From the NCBI GenBank assembly GCA_021820965.1, contig JAKACZ010000047.1, forward strand, positions 1-35,752: 35,752 bases of DNA, read 5' to 3'. A program made the translations under genes and the position numbers. Positions 6,988 through 14,664 of this stretch are shown here, piece by piece (the first letter of the stretch is position 1; every line of letters starts with the position of its first letter). The stretch comes from Bacillota bacterium. GTDB taxonomy: Bacteria; Bacillota; Sulfobacillia; Sulfobacillales; Sulfobacillaceae. The notes below the pieces were generated by a model. That model was not told the DNA's origin. It searched no databases and saw only the letters and a list, made by a program, of their open reading frames with translations.

Positions 6988-8055
6988 ATGCGATTTGCCT
7001 TTGCCGGAGAAGACCAGTCGCCCTGGATGGTGGACATACGCCGTGAACTTGGCGGCGTCATGAGTGACCACGGGCATCAATTGGTGACGTCCCCGGACGA
7101 TGCCGGCCTGATTTTTCACGCAGTTTCTCCAGACCGACCGCGTCCATTTCGCCGTAAATCTCAAGCCACATTCGTTGTAGGGCTTGTTCCCTGGGACCAC
7201 CCGCTAACGAAACCCCTGTCACAGCTTTATCCACTCTTGGTCAGGTCGTTAGCCAATCTGGTCATCGGTGGAGCTCCCAATAATGACGCGATTCATTTGG
7301 TCACCCCCGAATTGGGCAACTACCGCGTGCTCCGCGGACAGTCTTACTGGCAAGACGAACTCTATCGCCGCATTGCCCCATTGGCAACCTCTCATCTAGT
7401 TATCGACAATCTCTTCGATGAGGATTTGCCGCAAGAGCTCTGGAACGGGACTGCCACCACCATGGAGATGCGCGATGCAAGTCGCGCCCTGGCGTCCTGG
7501 AATTTGTTCCCCGCACCGTATCCCGTGGCCGAAATGCTACCATCCGAGGATTACCGCCACTTAAAGCGGGTCTTTGGCATTGGCGGACTCAGCTACGGCA
7601 ACTTAAGCGCGCGGTACCAGGGTGACCACTTTTGGATGTCGGCCAGCGGCGTTGACAAGGGGAAAATCGGCACCGTAAGCCGCGACATTCTTTTGGTGAA
7701 AGGCTATGACGAAGAGCGCCGCGCGATGCGGCTGTCAGTAGCACCCGGATCCGAACCGCTTCGTGTGTCGGTAGACGCGGTGGAACACTGGGGCATCTAT
7801 CGCAAGCATCCGGAAATTGGGGCGTTAATCCACATTCATGCCTGGGTAGACGGCATTCCTACCACGTCGATTAACTATCCCTGTGGCACCGTGGAGATGG
7901 GCGACGCCATGTCTGACTTGCTCGATCGGGATCCGCACCCGGAACGCACCATTATCGGGCTTCGAAATCATGGCATCACCGCCACCGGTCCCAACTTCCC
8001 AGACATTCTGGAGCGGCTTGAAGGGCGCGTGTTAGCCCAGGTGCCCATGCTATAA
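6988..8055 (+). CDS. Class II aldolase/adducin-like protein with an extra N-terminal domain
   Basis: ATG 6988 follows an excellent GGAGGAGG. The C-terminal half (about 180-350) is a class II aldolase/adducin fold: LSYGNLSARY and MSASGVDKG phosphate-binding loops, a zinc H-x-H (LIHIHAW), a third His in RNHGITATG, and E/H in VEHWGIYRKHPE. These enzymes cleave or epimerise sugar phosphates such as fuculose- or ribulose-phosphate using Zn2+. The first 150 or so residues form a separate alpha/beta domain that I do not recognise. At 355 residues it is well above the usual 210-260, so its substrate is unknown. It appears to be monocistronic. Confidence 0.75.
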   Translation: MRFAFAGEDQSPWMVDIRRELGGVMSDHGHQLVTSPDDAGLIFHAVSPDRPRPFRRKSQATFVVGLVPWDHPLTKPLSQLYPLLVRSLANLVIGGAPNNDAIHLVTPELGNYRVLRGQSYWQDELYRRIAPLATSHLVIDNLFDEDLPQELWNGTATTMEMRDASRALASWNLFPAPYPVAEMLPSEDYRHLKRVFGIGGLSYGNLSARYQGDHFWMSASGVDKGKIGTVSRDILLVKGYDEERRAMRLSVAPGSEPLRVSVDAVEHWGIYRKHPEIGALIHIHAWVDGIPTTSINYPCGTVEMGDAMSDLLDRDPHPERTIIGLRNHGITATGPNFPDILERLEGRVLAQVPML

Positions 8056-8100
8056 CAAGCAACCAAGGCAGGGGCGATACGCCCCTGCCTCACCATGTTC

Positions 8101-9445
8101 GTCAACGACCCCGCCCTGAAGGGCGGAGCTTGCGACTCCCCGGAAGTGCGGACGAAAGCCTAAGCTGTCTCCTTCCTTAAGGTGGGGTCGCATCGTAGGG
8201 CGGTTGACAACGCCCTCACGATCGCGGGCGTGCCGCGATCACACCTGTCACCCGGTACTCGATTCCCTGGCGGTGCAGGTTCATGGCACCAATCCGATCA
8301 TCGTTCGATCGGTAATGGCACTGGTGACATTCAAAACGATGTCGCCGCTTGTCGCGATTACCCCGCGCGACGTGTCCACATTTGGGACAGGTTTGCGAAG
8401 TATAGCGCGGATCCACCGCCACCGTACGCGCTTGATGCAGAGCGGCTTTATATTCGAGCATCTGCCGCCGTTGCGAAAAAGGCACGACACGGACGGATAT
8501 CGATCGCGCCGCCGGACCCGCTCCGTAGCCCCCCGAATTCCGGTCAAATCTTCCACCACAAACAACGTCTAGCGCCATACTGGTCCACGAGTGCCTTACT
8601 GACCTGATGGTTCACATCGGTCATCCAACGGTTTTCTCGTTGACCCCAGCGTTTCAGACGCCGCCGAGCGGACGGTGTCTGCCGACGTTGTAGGGTCTGT
8701 CGGAGCATCTTGAAGTGGGCACGCTGCGCTTTGACAGCGCGGCCCGGGAAAAAGGTGGTCTGCCCTCGGGAATCGTAGGCGGTCACTAAAAAGTTGAGGC
8801 CGAAGTCGAGCCCGACCACCTGACGTAGCTCACCCAAATCGGTCTCGGAAATATCTTTCGTCATCGGCACATGGAGGAACCAGCGACCCTGGCGGTGCAC
8901 CAGATGGGCGGTACCAAACCGCCAAGTGCCATCGAAAAACCGCTCCATTCCCGGCATGGCGAAAGGGACTAGCACCCGACCTTCCAGCGTATTAAGGGAG
9001 AACCCTCCGTCCTTTAAAGAATAGTCGCGGTGCCAGACGAGATCCAAGGCCGGTTTGGTAAACTGCACGCGCGTCCACGGATGGCCGTGGGCCAGCCTAC
9101 TCTTGTAGCGGGCAATTACAGTCTTAATCACCGATTGCGCCATTTGGGTTCGCAAGCCAAACTGTACCCGCAAGGGCTGGTAGGTCTCGGTGTGGGGGAC
9201 AGCTTGCTGGAGGCAGTGCGTGGTCTCGACGACGCCAGAGACCCAGTTGCACCCCTGCCGATAGGCCTCAACGGTCTGCTGGAGTAATACCACCTGCTCT
9301 GAAGTCGGATACAATTGGACTTTCGCGGTCAAGGTGAGTTTCATCACATCAGCCCCCTGCGATTCACTAAATACATTCTACTGAGCACACGTAGTGACGA
9401 TGCAATCCCAAAAGGAGGCTTCTCACGTGCGGCTCCGCCGCGCCA
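8101..9445 (-). mobile_element. IS605/IS1341-type element carrying a dead tnpB
   Basis: A tnpB remnant on the minus strand is flanked on its 3' side by a perfect hairpin (CCGCCCTGAAGGGCGG, 8111-8126) and on its 5' side by a GC hairpin near 9428-9442 (GCGGCTCCGCCGC), the kind of subterminal hairpins that IS200/IS605 elements use. There is no tnpA, so it would be mobilised only in trans. The 125 bases after tnpB (about 8101-8215) would contain the omega-RNA/right-end region. Exact ends are uncertain. Confidence 0.65.
8216..9347 (-). pseudogene. tnpB: tnpB, RNA-guided nuclease/transposon protein, two frameshifts
   Basis: The N-terminal frame (9347 to 8544) gives 267 residues including the first RuvC Asp (VVGLDFGLNF, D181) and the Arg-rich linker. 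A one-base loss near 8565 moves the sequence into the frame encoding FVVEDLTGIRGATE (second RuvC acid). A further shift near 8490 moves it into the frame encoding MLEYKAALH, the zinc ribbon CPKCGHVARG ... CHQCHY, and the last RuvC Asp (NDDRIGAMNL). All catalytic motifs are thus recognisable but spread over three frames, so no active TnpB is made unless the sequence contains errors. Confidence 0.88.
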
Positions 9446-9516
9446 CATTTTGATGAAGGCGCTCTAAAACGGTCCCAGCCGACCCATTCAACCCACATCC
9501 ATGGGCCAACCACGAT

Positions 9517-9530
9517 GGGCCGTATGGCCC
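9517..9530. promoter_or_regulatory. Perfect DosR-box-like palindrome upstream of stress-protein genes
   Basis: GGGCCGTATGGCCC fits every fixed position of GGGnC-n4-GnCCC. It lies 45 bases before the ATG at 9575, a usual activator distance. Universal stress protein genes are typical members of DosR regulons, which supports the interpretation. Confidence 0.55.
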
Positions 9531-9574
9531 TCTTCCTCAGGCTTTGCTCTCGTTACCATTAAGGAGCAGAGAGG

Positions 9575-9973
9575 ATGATGCCGATGTCGGCCGTAACCAT
9601 CGTGATGGCCACTGGCGGCCCACCAGGCGCTTTAAAAGCTACATCCTGTCTGAATGACAAATTAGATCAACCCGGTTCCATCGCACCCCTGGGGTCGATG
9701 GTCGGTGTCTCGTCCGTTGACGATGATGATTGCGGTTTGGTCGGCCGGCTATCATCGCCCACCGCCGAATTCGTTCATGCCGCTGGGCATAACGCCATGT
9801 ACCAAACCGAACAGTCTCTGAGCCAAACTGTTGATGTTCGGACAAAGACGTTTCAGGATATCAGGCGACAATCTGAGCTAGCCGCCAGCCTACAAATAAT
9901 GTGGTCTGGCACGCGCACAAGAGAAGCGTGCCGTTTGGCACAGTTCGCACGTCTCCCGTCCCTGTTGCCGTGA
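9575..9973 (+). CDS. Degenerate universal stress protein-like protein
   Basis: AAGGAGCAGAGAGG precedes ATG 9575. The start, VTIVMATGGPPGALKATSCL, aligns with the USP N-terminus of the next gene (VLLPTDGSFSALKAARWL) but has Gly for the ATP-contacting Asp. The central part keeps a helix-like stretch (about 75-100). The C-terminal third, which in USPs carries the GxxG...GS nucleotide loop, is replaced by an Arg/Leu-rich tail. It is either a decayed usp gene or a divergent non-ATP-binding one. It lies directly upstream of an intact usp gene and behind a perfect DosR-like palindrome. Confidence 0.5.
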   Translation: MMPMSAVTIVMATGGPPGALKATSCLNDKLDQPGSIAPLGSMVGVSSVDDDDCGLVGRLSSPTAEFVHAAGHNAMYQTEQSLSQTVDVRTKTFQDIRRQSELAASLQIMWSGTRTREACRLAQFARLPSLLP

Positions 9974-10037
9974 TTTCTCCCATCCCTCTATGGGAGTCGC
10001 CGCGGTAAAGACGGCCATGATGCGAAAGGAGAATATC

Positions 10038-10448
10038 ATGTCGTTATCAGTGCTGTTGCCAACAGATGGTTCCTTTTCCGCACTGAAGGCGGCGCGGTGG
10101 CTGGGCGCGCATCTCAAGCCGGAAGGCATTGTCGTCACTATTCTGCATGTGATGGCGCCGCGAGTCGAATATGGTAAGCAGGGCGGACTCATTCATGCCC
10201 GCGACGAGTCTGAGAAGGTCTTAGAGGACACCGAACGGGCACTGGGCTGCTGTCCGTCCGTGAACACAGTCTCCATCATCGGTGTACCGCAAGAAGAAAT
10301 CGTTCGATATGCCGTCGACCACAGCATCGACCTCATCGTGATGGGCCGGCGGGGACATTCGGAAATTGGTCATTGGATTGGGAGTGTCTCGTTTGCGGTG
10401 TTCCAACGCTCGCCAATCCCTGTAACCATTGTCGAACCGGACCAATAA
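10038..10448 (+). CDS. Universal stress protein (UspA family)
   Basis: ATG 10038 follows AAAGGAG. The 136-residue single-domain protein starts with SVLLPTDGSFSALKAARW (ATP-binding Asp at residue 10) and ends with VMGRRGHSEIGHWIGSVSFAV. The loop is G-x2-G-x8-GS, one residue shorter than the usual x9 but identical in spacing to the other USP of this window (35089). USP-A proteins bind ATP and help cells through hypoxia, starvation or acid. It is probably co-transcribed with the USP-like gene before it and the small membrane protein after it. It may be under the DevR-like system through the palindrome at 9517. Confidence 0.88.
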   Translation: MSLSVLLPTDGSFSALKAARWLGAHLKPEGIVVTILHVMAPRVEYGKQGGLIHARDESEKVLEDTERALGCCPSVNTVSIIGVPQEEIVRYAVDHSIDLIVMGRRGHSEIGHWIGSVSFAVFQRSPIPVTIVEPDQ

Positions 10449-10479
10449 TCCATGACAGAGTAACAAGGAGGGACAGGTC

Positions 10480-10821
10480 ATGCCCACTGCCGTCGGATTC
10501 TCCTCCAGCCAACTCACTACGGGTCTTCTCAGCGTGTTTCTGGTGCTGCTGGCCGTTGCCTTGGTCGCCGTCATCGTATCATGGGCTGACCAAAGACACC
10601 GTGCCACACTCAAGACGCCACGACCTGTGCACATCCCGCATAAAAGTGGTCCCGTCATCATGTTCCCGAATCAGCCGGTGCGGTGGTTGTGCCGCAGGCG
10701 AGCCCGCCACCACGGAATGTTGCGCCACTATCACGGCCTCAAGCGTGGCTCAACGGCGAGTCGAGCGACTCCGCGGCGCGGTCTCGGCGTCGCCCGTCCC
10801 ACCCGCCGACATCATTCATAG
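10480..10821 (+). CDS. Small membrane protein with basic tail (C-terminal frame uncertain)
   Basis: ACAAGGAGGGACAG gives a very good start at ATG 10480. Residues about 14-36 form one membrane helix (LLSVFLVLLAVALVAVIVSW), followed by a basic juxtamembrane stretch. The last 45 residues are extremely Arg/His-rich, while an overlapping frame gives a more protein-like Pro/Ser sequence. A frameshift near 10640-10680 is therefore possible. It lies 31 bases after the USP gene, in the same operon. No family recognised. Confidence 0.55.
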   Translation: MPTAVGFSSSQLTTGLLSVFLVLLAVALVAVIVSWADQRHRATLKTPRPVHIPHKSGPVIMFPNQPVRWLCRRRARHHGMLRHYHGLKRGSTASRATPRRGLGVARPTRRHHS

Positions 10822-10833
10822 GAAGGAGCTGTA

Positions 10834-11865
10834 CTATCCTCCTGTGCCGGAAACTTGGGTCAGCGGGCAGCCGGGATCGCTTGCCGTGGCGCTGCCTGTC
10901 ATTGCGTAAGCTCGTGCGCGCGACCCGCCGCAGGCATCGCGGTATTCACATAGGCCGCATTCTCCCTGAAAAAGACTGGGTTCGCGCAGATCCTGGAACA
11001 ATGCCGAGCGGCGATAGATGTCGGAAAACAGTTGTAGGCGCACGCTTCCGGCGGAAACGGGAAGATATCCGCTGGGAAAGACGTCTCCACGGTGGTCAAT
11101 AAACGCAAAGCCCCGCGCCTCGCGCGCGACCATCCGAACTGGCCTTTCCGGGGCATGTTGGTGCAAAACCCGCGCCCACTGAGGCGCCCCTACGGTCGTA
11201 ATACGAAAGGACTGGCCTGGTGCAAACTCGACCAGCCATTTAAGCACGCGCTCGATATCTTCTCCCGACAGTGCGTCCATCACGCGTGCGCGCCCCGTCG
11301 GAATCACAAAGAACAGCTCCCAGCTGGTGACGTGCAAAAACTTCACCAGGCTGGCCATCGCCGTCAATTGATGAACTGTCTGCTGGCTGATGGAGCTGTT
11401 TATCTGTAGCTTCAATCCCGCCTTGACAATATAACCCGCCATTTCCACCGTACGGTCAAAGGTTCCCCGCACGCCGCGGAAGGCGTCATGTGTCATGGCA
11501 TCCGCACCATCCAAACTGAGCGAGACCGAATGAACACCAAGATCCCTCCACCGCTCGATTGCCTCGGGGGTTAGCCGCGGCGTGACACTGGGTGCGATTG
11601 CGGTGATCAGTCCACGCTTGACGGACTCGCGGATAACATTGTCTAAATCCGGCCGTTCCAACGGGTCACCGCCGGTAAAGACGAGAATCGGCGGGTGCGA
11701 AAAGTTTTCGCTGAGGTCATCCAATATTGGCCGCATTTCGTCCAAGGTCAATTCGTCGGGATTCCGCCGCGGAATGGCCCGCGCCCGGCAATGCCGGCAA
11801 TGGAGCTGGCAAGCCCGCGTCACTTCCCATGTTAATACATGCGGCGCGTCGAAATAGGAGAGCAT
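10834..11865 (-). CDS. Radical SAM/SPASM protein (AhbC/AhbD/NirJ-like group)
   Basis: ATG 11865 after AAGGAG. The [4Fe-4S]-SAM motif C19-x3-C23-x2-C26 (ACQLHCRHC) is followed by the SAM-binding FTGGDPLERPDL and a radical SAM barrel. The C-terminal part has a SPASM-type cluster motif, CGLCEYRDACGGSRARAYA and a final GCPL Cys. The phrase CGGSRARAYA is typical of proteins related to the alternative haem pathway enzymes AhbC/AhbD and NirJ. A role in haem maturation would suit the nearby b-type cytochrome and the haem-type sensor kinase. Related proteins also modify peptides. It is divergent from the CoA-disulfide reductase gene, sharing a 250-base regulatory region. Confidence 0.72.
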   Translation of the reverse strand: MLSYFDAPHVLTWEVTRACQLHCRHCRARAIPRRNPDELTLDEMRPILDDLSENFSHPPILVFTGGDPLERPDLDNVIRESVKRGLITAIAPSVTPRLTPEAIERWRDLGVHSVSLSLDGADAMTHDAFRGVRGTFDRTVEMAGYIVKAGLKLQINSSISQQTVHQLTAMASLVKFLHVTSWELFFVIPTGRARVMDALSGEDIERVLKWLVEFAPGQSFRITTVGAPQWARVLHQHAPERPVRMVAREARGFAFIDHRGDVFPSGYLPVSAGSVRLQLFSDIYRRSALFQDLREPSLFQGECGLCEYRDACGGSRARAYAMTGSATASDPGCPLTQVSGTGG

Positions 11866-11920
11866 GCGATCACTCCTTCAGTTGTTGTCTTCATCGTAGC
11901 CATCCGCACTTCCCGTGTTA

Positions 11921-12034
11921 GGGCGGTTTGGCCCGGAAATCGAGGGCCGTTTGGGCACTCATGATATTCAGGCCGATGTTAAGCCTAACACCACAGAGAT
12001 GCGACATCTTCTCTCACCTATGGCCGTATGGTCC
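11921..12034. promoter_or_regulatory. Cluster of three degenerate DosR-box-like palindromes
   Basis: GGGCGGTTTGGCCC (11921-11934, seven of eight fixed positions), GGGCCGTTTGGGCA (11944-11957, six of eight) and TGGCCGTATGGTCC (12021-12034, six of eight, sharing the CCGTATGG core of the perfect copy at 9517). They lie between the divergent radical SAM and CoA-disulfide reductase genes. Confidence 0.4.
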
Positions 12035-12066
12035 CTGAATTTCGCGCCAATCGGCCCTATAGATCG

Positions 12067-12083
12067 ATACCCCTTGGGGGTAT
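12067..12083. promoter_or_regulatory. CsoR/CstR-type operator upstream of CoA-disulfide reductase-rhodanese
   Basis: ATACCCCTTGGGGGTAT is an almost perfect inverted repeat of the form bound by CsoR/CstR-family repressors. It overlaps a possible -10 element (TATATT, 12081-12086) and ends 31 bases before the ATG at 12115. CstR is a persulfide sensor that controls genes of exactly this kind in other Firmicutes. The repressor gene is not in the window. Confidence 0.65.
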
Positions 12084-12114
12084 ATTACGTGCAAGTGCAT
12101 GAAGGAGGCCAACT

Positions 12115-13788
12115 ATGCGAATTGCGATTATCGGAGGCGTCGCTGGCGGTGCCAGTGCCGCCACGCGGGCACGGAGAATGGATGAAAAGGCCGAGATTAC
12201 CATCTATGAAAAGGGCCCGTACATTTCGTATGCCAATTGTGGCTTACCATACTATGTGGGCGGTATCATTGAGGACCGCCAGGCGCTATTATTGGAGACG
12301 CCGGAAAGCCTTTGGGACCGATTCCGGATAGCCGTCCGCGTCAACACCTTGGTAACGGCCATTGAGCCCACTTCCGGCAACCTTAAATTTGTTCAGGACG
12401 ACCGGCCGGGTGAAGCCGGCTTCGATCGACTGATACTGGCGCCTGGGGCCACCCCTATTGTTCCCTCCGTCGTAGGGCTCGAACGACCAGATGTATTTCT
12501 CGTGCGGACGGTGTCCGACGCGCTGCGCTTGCGCGATCATCTGGACTCCGGACGGGTGACCCGTGCCGTGGTAGTAGGTGCGGGATTCATTGGCCTTGAG
12601 GTGGCTGAGATGCTGCTTCACCGGGAGATTGAGGTTACCGTAGTGGACATGGCCGCGCACGTACTGCCTCCTTTGGATGCCGACATCGCCGGCGTTTTGG
12701 AGTCGCATCTTCACGCCTTGGGCGTCCAACTACGGATGAATAGCACCCTACAAGGTATCCATGGTTCGATAGGCGGTCCGCTTGTCGAATTATCGTCGGG
12801 GACGATATCGACGGACATGGTTGTGGTCGGTCTGGGAGTGCGACCGTCGATCGACCTGGCTCAGAGTATGGGGCTTCGGCTGGGCCAAACCGGAGCCGTC
12901 CAGGTCGATTCGCATATGCAGACCTCACATCCCCGAGTATGGGCAGCCGGGGACGCTGTCGAGAAGTTCGATCTCGTCACCAAGGCGCCCCGCTGGTGGC
13001 CACTTGCGGCCACGGCTAACAAAGAAGGGCGGGTGGCTGGAACCAATGCTGCGGGAGGAAACGCCACCTTTAGCGGTTCCTTGGGAACGGCCATTATGCG
13101 TTTTGGACCGCATGTTGTCGGAGTCACCGGACTGACGGAAAAAGCGGCACAAAAAGCCCAGATTCCGTATCGGGCGATCCACACCGTCCGCGGCAACCAT
13201 GCCGCCTACTACCCAGGCGCCCACGATATCTTGATAAAGTTACTGTATGACCCCGAAGACGGGCGCGTCTTGGGTGCCCAAGCCATCGGCGAAAGTGGCG
13301 TCGACAAACGGATTGATGTCATTGCCACCGCGATACACGGAAAACTTGGCATCGATGACCTAGCCGACCTCGATTTAGCCTATGCCCCGCCAATCGGGTC
13401 TGCAAAAGATGCTGTCGTCATCACCGGCATGGGGGCCGCCAACGCTCGCGCTGGTCTTGTTGACAGCGTTTCCGCCAGTGAACTCGAACGGTGGCTATCC
13501 ATGCCGGATCGCCCGTTCCTGCTGGATGTTCGGGACGCCAACGAAACCCGGGAAACAGGTATCATCCCGGGAGCTCACCACATCCCGCTGAACCACTTAC
13601 GCAGCCGGCTCTCAGAAGTGCCCTCCGATCGCCCCATCGTGACCTATTGCCGTAGCGGGCACAGGAGTTATGTAGCGACTCGTATCCTCCGTCAACATGG
13701 ACGTCGCGATACCTATAATTTGAGCGGGGGGATCACACTATGGGGCATTGGCCATGCCACGGCAACCCCAGAAGTTTCCCAGCTCTGA
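12115..13788 (+). CDS. CoA-disulfide reductase / NAD(P)H persulfide reductase fused to rhodanese
   Basis: GAAGGAGG precedes ATG 12115. Domains are FAD-binding (IIGGVAGGASAATRARR), the active-site Cys42 in SYANCGLPYY that forms a mixed disulfide with CoA, NAD(P)H-binding (VVVGAGFIGLEVAEML), FAD motif AAGDAVE, a dimerisation domain to about 445, and a C-terminal rhodanese domain with catalytic Cys512 (YCRSGHRS). At 557 residues it has the length of the fused CoADR-Rhd class. These reduce CoA disulfide or CoA/glutathione persulfide with NAD(P)H, and the rhodanese domain handles sulfane sulfur. It is preceded by a CsoR/CstR-type operator and converges with the SQR operon, so it likely takes sulfane sulfur made by SQR. 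Confidence 0.93.
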   Translation: MRIAIIGGVAGGASAATRARRMDEKAEITIYEKGPYISYANCGLPYYVGGIIEDRQALLLETPESLWDRFRIAVRVNTLVTAIEPTSGNLKFVQDDRPGEAGFDRLILAPGATPIVPSVVGLERPDVFLVRTVSDALRLRDHLDSGRVTRAVVVGAGFIGLEVAEMLLHREIEVTVVDMAAHVLPPLDADIAGVLESHLHALGVQLRMNSTLQGIHGSIGGPLVELSSGTISTDMVVVGLGVRPSIDLAQSMGLRLGQTGAVQVDSHMQTSHPRVWAAGDAVEKFDLVTKAPRWWPLAATANKEGRVAGTNAAGGNATFSGSLGTAIMRFGPHVVGVTGLTEKAAQKAQIPYRAIHTVRGNHAAYYPGAHDILIKLLYDPEDGRVLGAQAIGESGVDKRIDVIATAIHGKLGIDDLADLDLAYAPPIGSAKDAVVITGMGAANARAGLVDSVSASELERWLSMPDRPFLLDVRDANETRETGIIPGAHHIPLNHLRSRLSEVPSDRPIVTYCRSGHRSYVATRILRQHGRRDTYNLSGGITLWGIGHATATPEVSQL

Positions 13789-13812
13789 GGGCCTGGGTCG
13801 CGTGGACCAGGG

Positions 13813-13847
13813 GCAAAGGGCCGCACAGCCTATGCGCGGCCCTTTGC
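13813..13847. terminator. Hairpin between convergent sulfur operons
   Basis: GCAAAGGGCCGC (13813-13824) and GCGGCCCTTTGC (13836-13847) form a 12-base perfect stem with an 11-base loop, between stop codons of convergent genes (13788 and 13855). It lacks a clean T tract on either strand, so bidirectional termination is likely but not certain. Confidence 0.6.
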
Positions 13848-13854
13848 GTTCCCC

Positions 13855-14640
13855 TTATCGCGAACCTGCCGGCACGACCTCCGCTATGCGGCGCACGAGA
13901 CCCAAGATAACTTTCACGCCATACTGAATTTCGGGCTCCTTTAAACTCCTCAGAAGACCGGTTACCGTAATCCGGCTTTTATCAGCGGAAGCGGCTTGTA
14001 CCGATGCGTTGAGCGTCCCCATGGCCCGAGTTCCCAGCGCCAATAACCCTGCGTCCAACGCCTGCTGGAGTTCGATGATTGTGTCTGTGGCAAAAGATAC
14101 CGCCCGCTCAACGATGGCTGGCGACAATGAGTCGGTAAGACCCTTGCCGAGAGTCGCCAATTGCATGAGCGCGTCCCAGGTGCCGTCCTGCTGCCATGCG
14201 GCCAGTTGCCGGATCATAGCCGCCAATTCCGGACCATTGGCTTCGGCGGCGCCTAGTGTCTGTGCCACGCCTGCCCCGGCTTCCCCCGCTATGTTGCCGA
14301 GACTCACCGCCAAGTCGGCCAGCCGCTCAGCAATCGCCGGTGTTGCGCTATCCTTCAGGGCCGACGCCAAGCTGGCCGCTTCGGTGAGCGAATCCCAAAC
14401 ACCGGTTCTTTGCCACTGACCCAACTCGTTCAACATCGCCGTAATTGCCGGTGCGTTGGTCATGGCCGCCTGTACCAGGGAACTGGCGGGCTCGGGCTCG
14501 ACTTCAGCGGCCACTTGACCCAATGCCCCGACTAAACTGGTGATGCGTTCTGCCAGACCGGGAGTCGCACTATCCCTGATGGCCTTCAACAGCGACGCTA
14601 TTTCCCGTACCGTCGCTTCTTCCACTTCTACCATCGCCAT
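13855..14640 (-). CDS. DUF1641 protein with internal repeats
   Basis: A 261-residue, Ala/Leu-rich, soluble helical protein. It contains a repeated unit: RTGVWDSLTEAASLASALKD with SATPAIAERL, QDGTWDALMQLATLGKGLTD with SLSPAIVERA, and a first partial copy at LLKAIRDSATPGLAERI. The C-terminal segment (RITVTGLLRSLKEPEIQYGV then LGL) is the DUF1641 core. DUF1641 genes are frequently found beside SQR, NDH-2-like or formate dehydrogenase genes; their function is unproven, but a membrane-scaffold or partner role for the flavoprotein has been supposed. It is the last gene of the DsrE-TusA-SQR operon, 24 bases after sqr. GTGAGCC at the start gives a fair ribosome binding site. Confidence 0.75.
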   Translation of the reverse strand: MAMVEVEEATVREIASLLKAIRDSATPGLAERITSLVGALGQVAAEVEPEPASSLVQAAMTNAPAITAMLNELGQWQRTGVWDSLTEAASLASALKDSATPAIAERLADLAVSLGNIAGEAGAGVAQTLGAAEANGPELAAMIRQLAAWQQDGTWDALMQLATLGKGLTDSLSPAIVERAVSFATDTIIELQQALDAGLLALGTRAMGTLNASVQAASADKSRITVTGLLRSLKEPEIQYGVKVILGLVRRIAEVVPAGSR

Positions 14641-14664
14641 TACGGCTCACCTCCCGCGTAGTCG

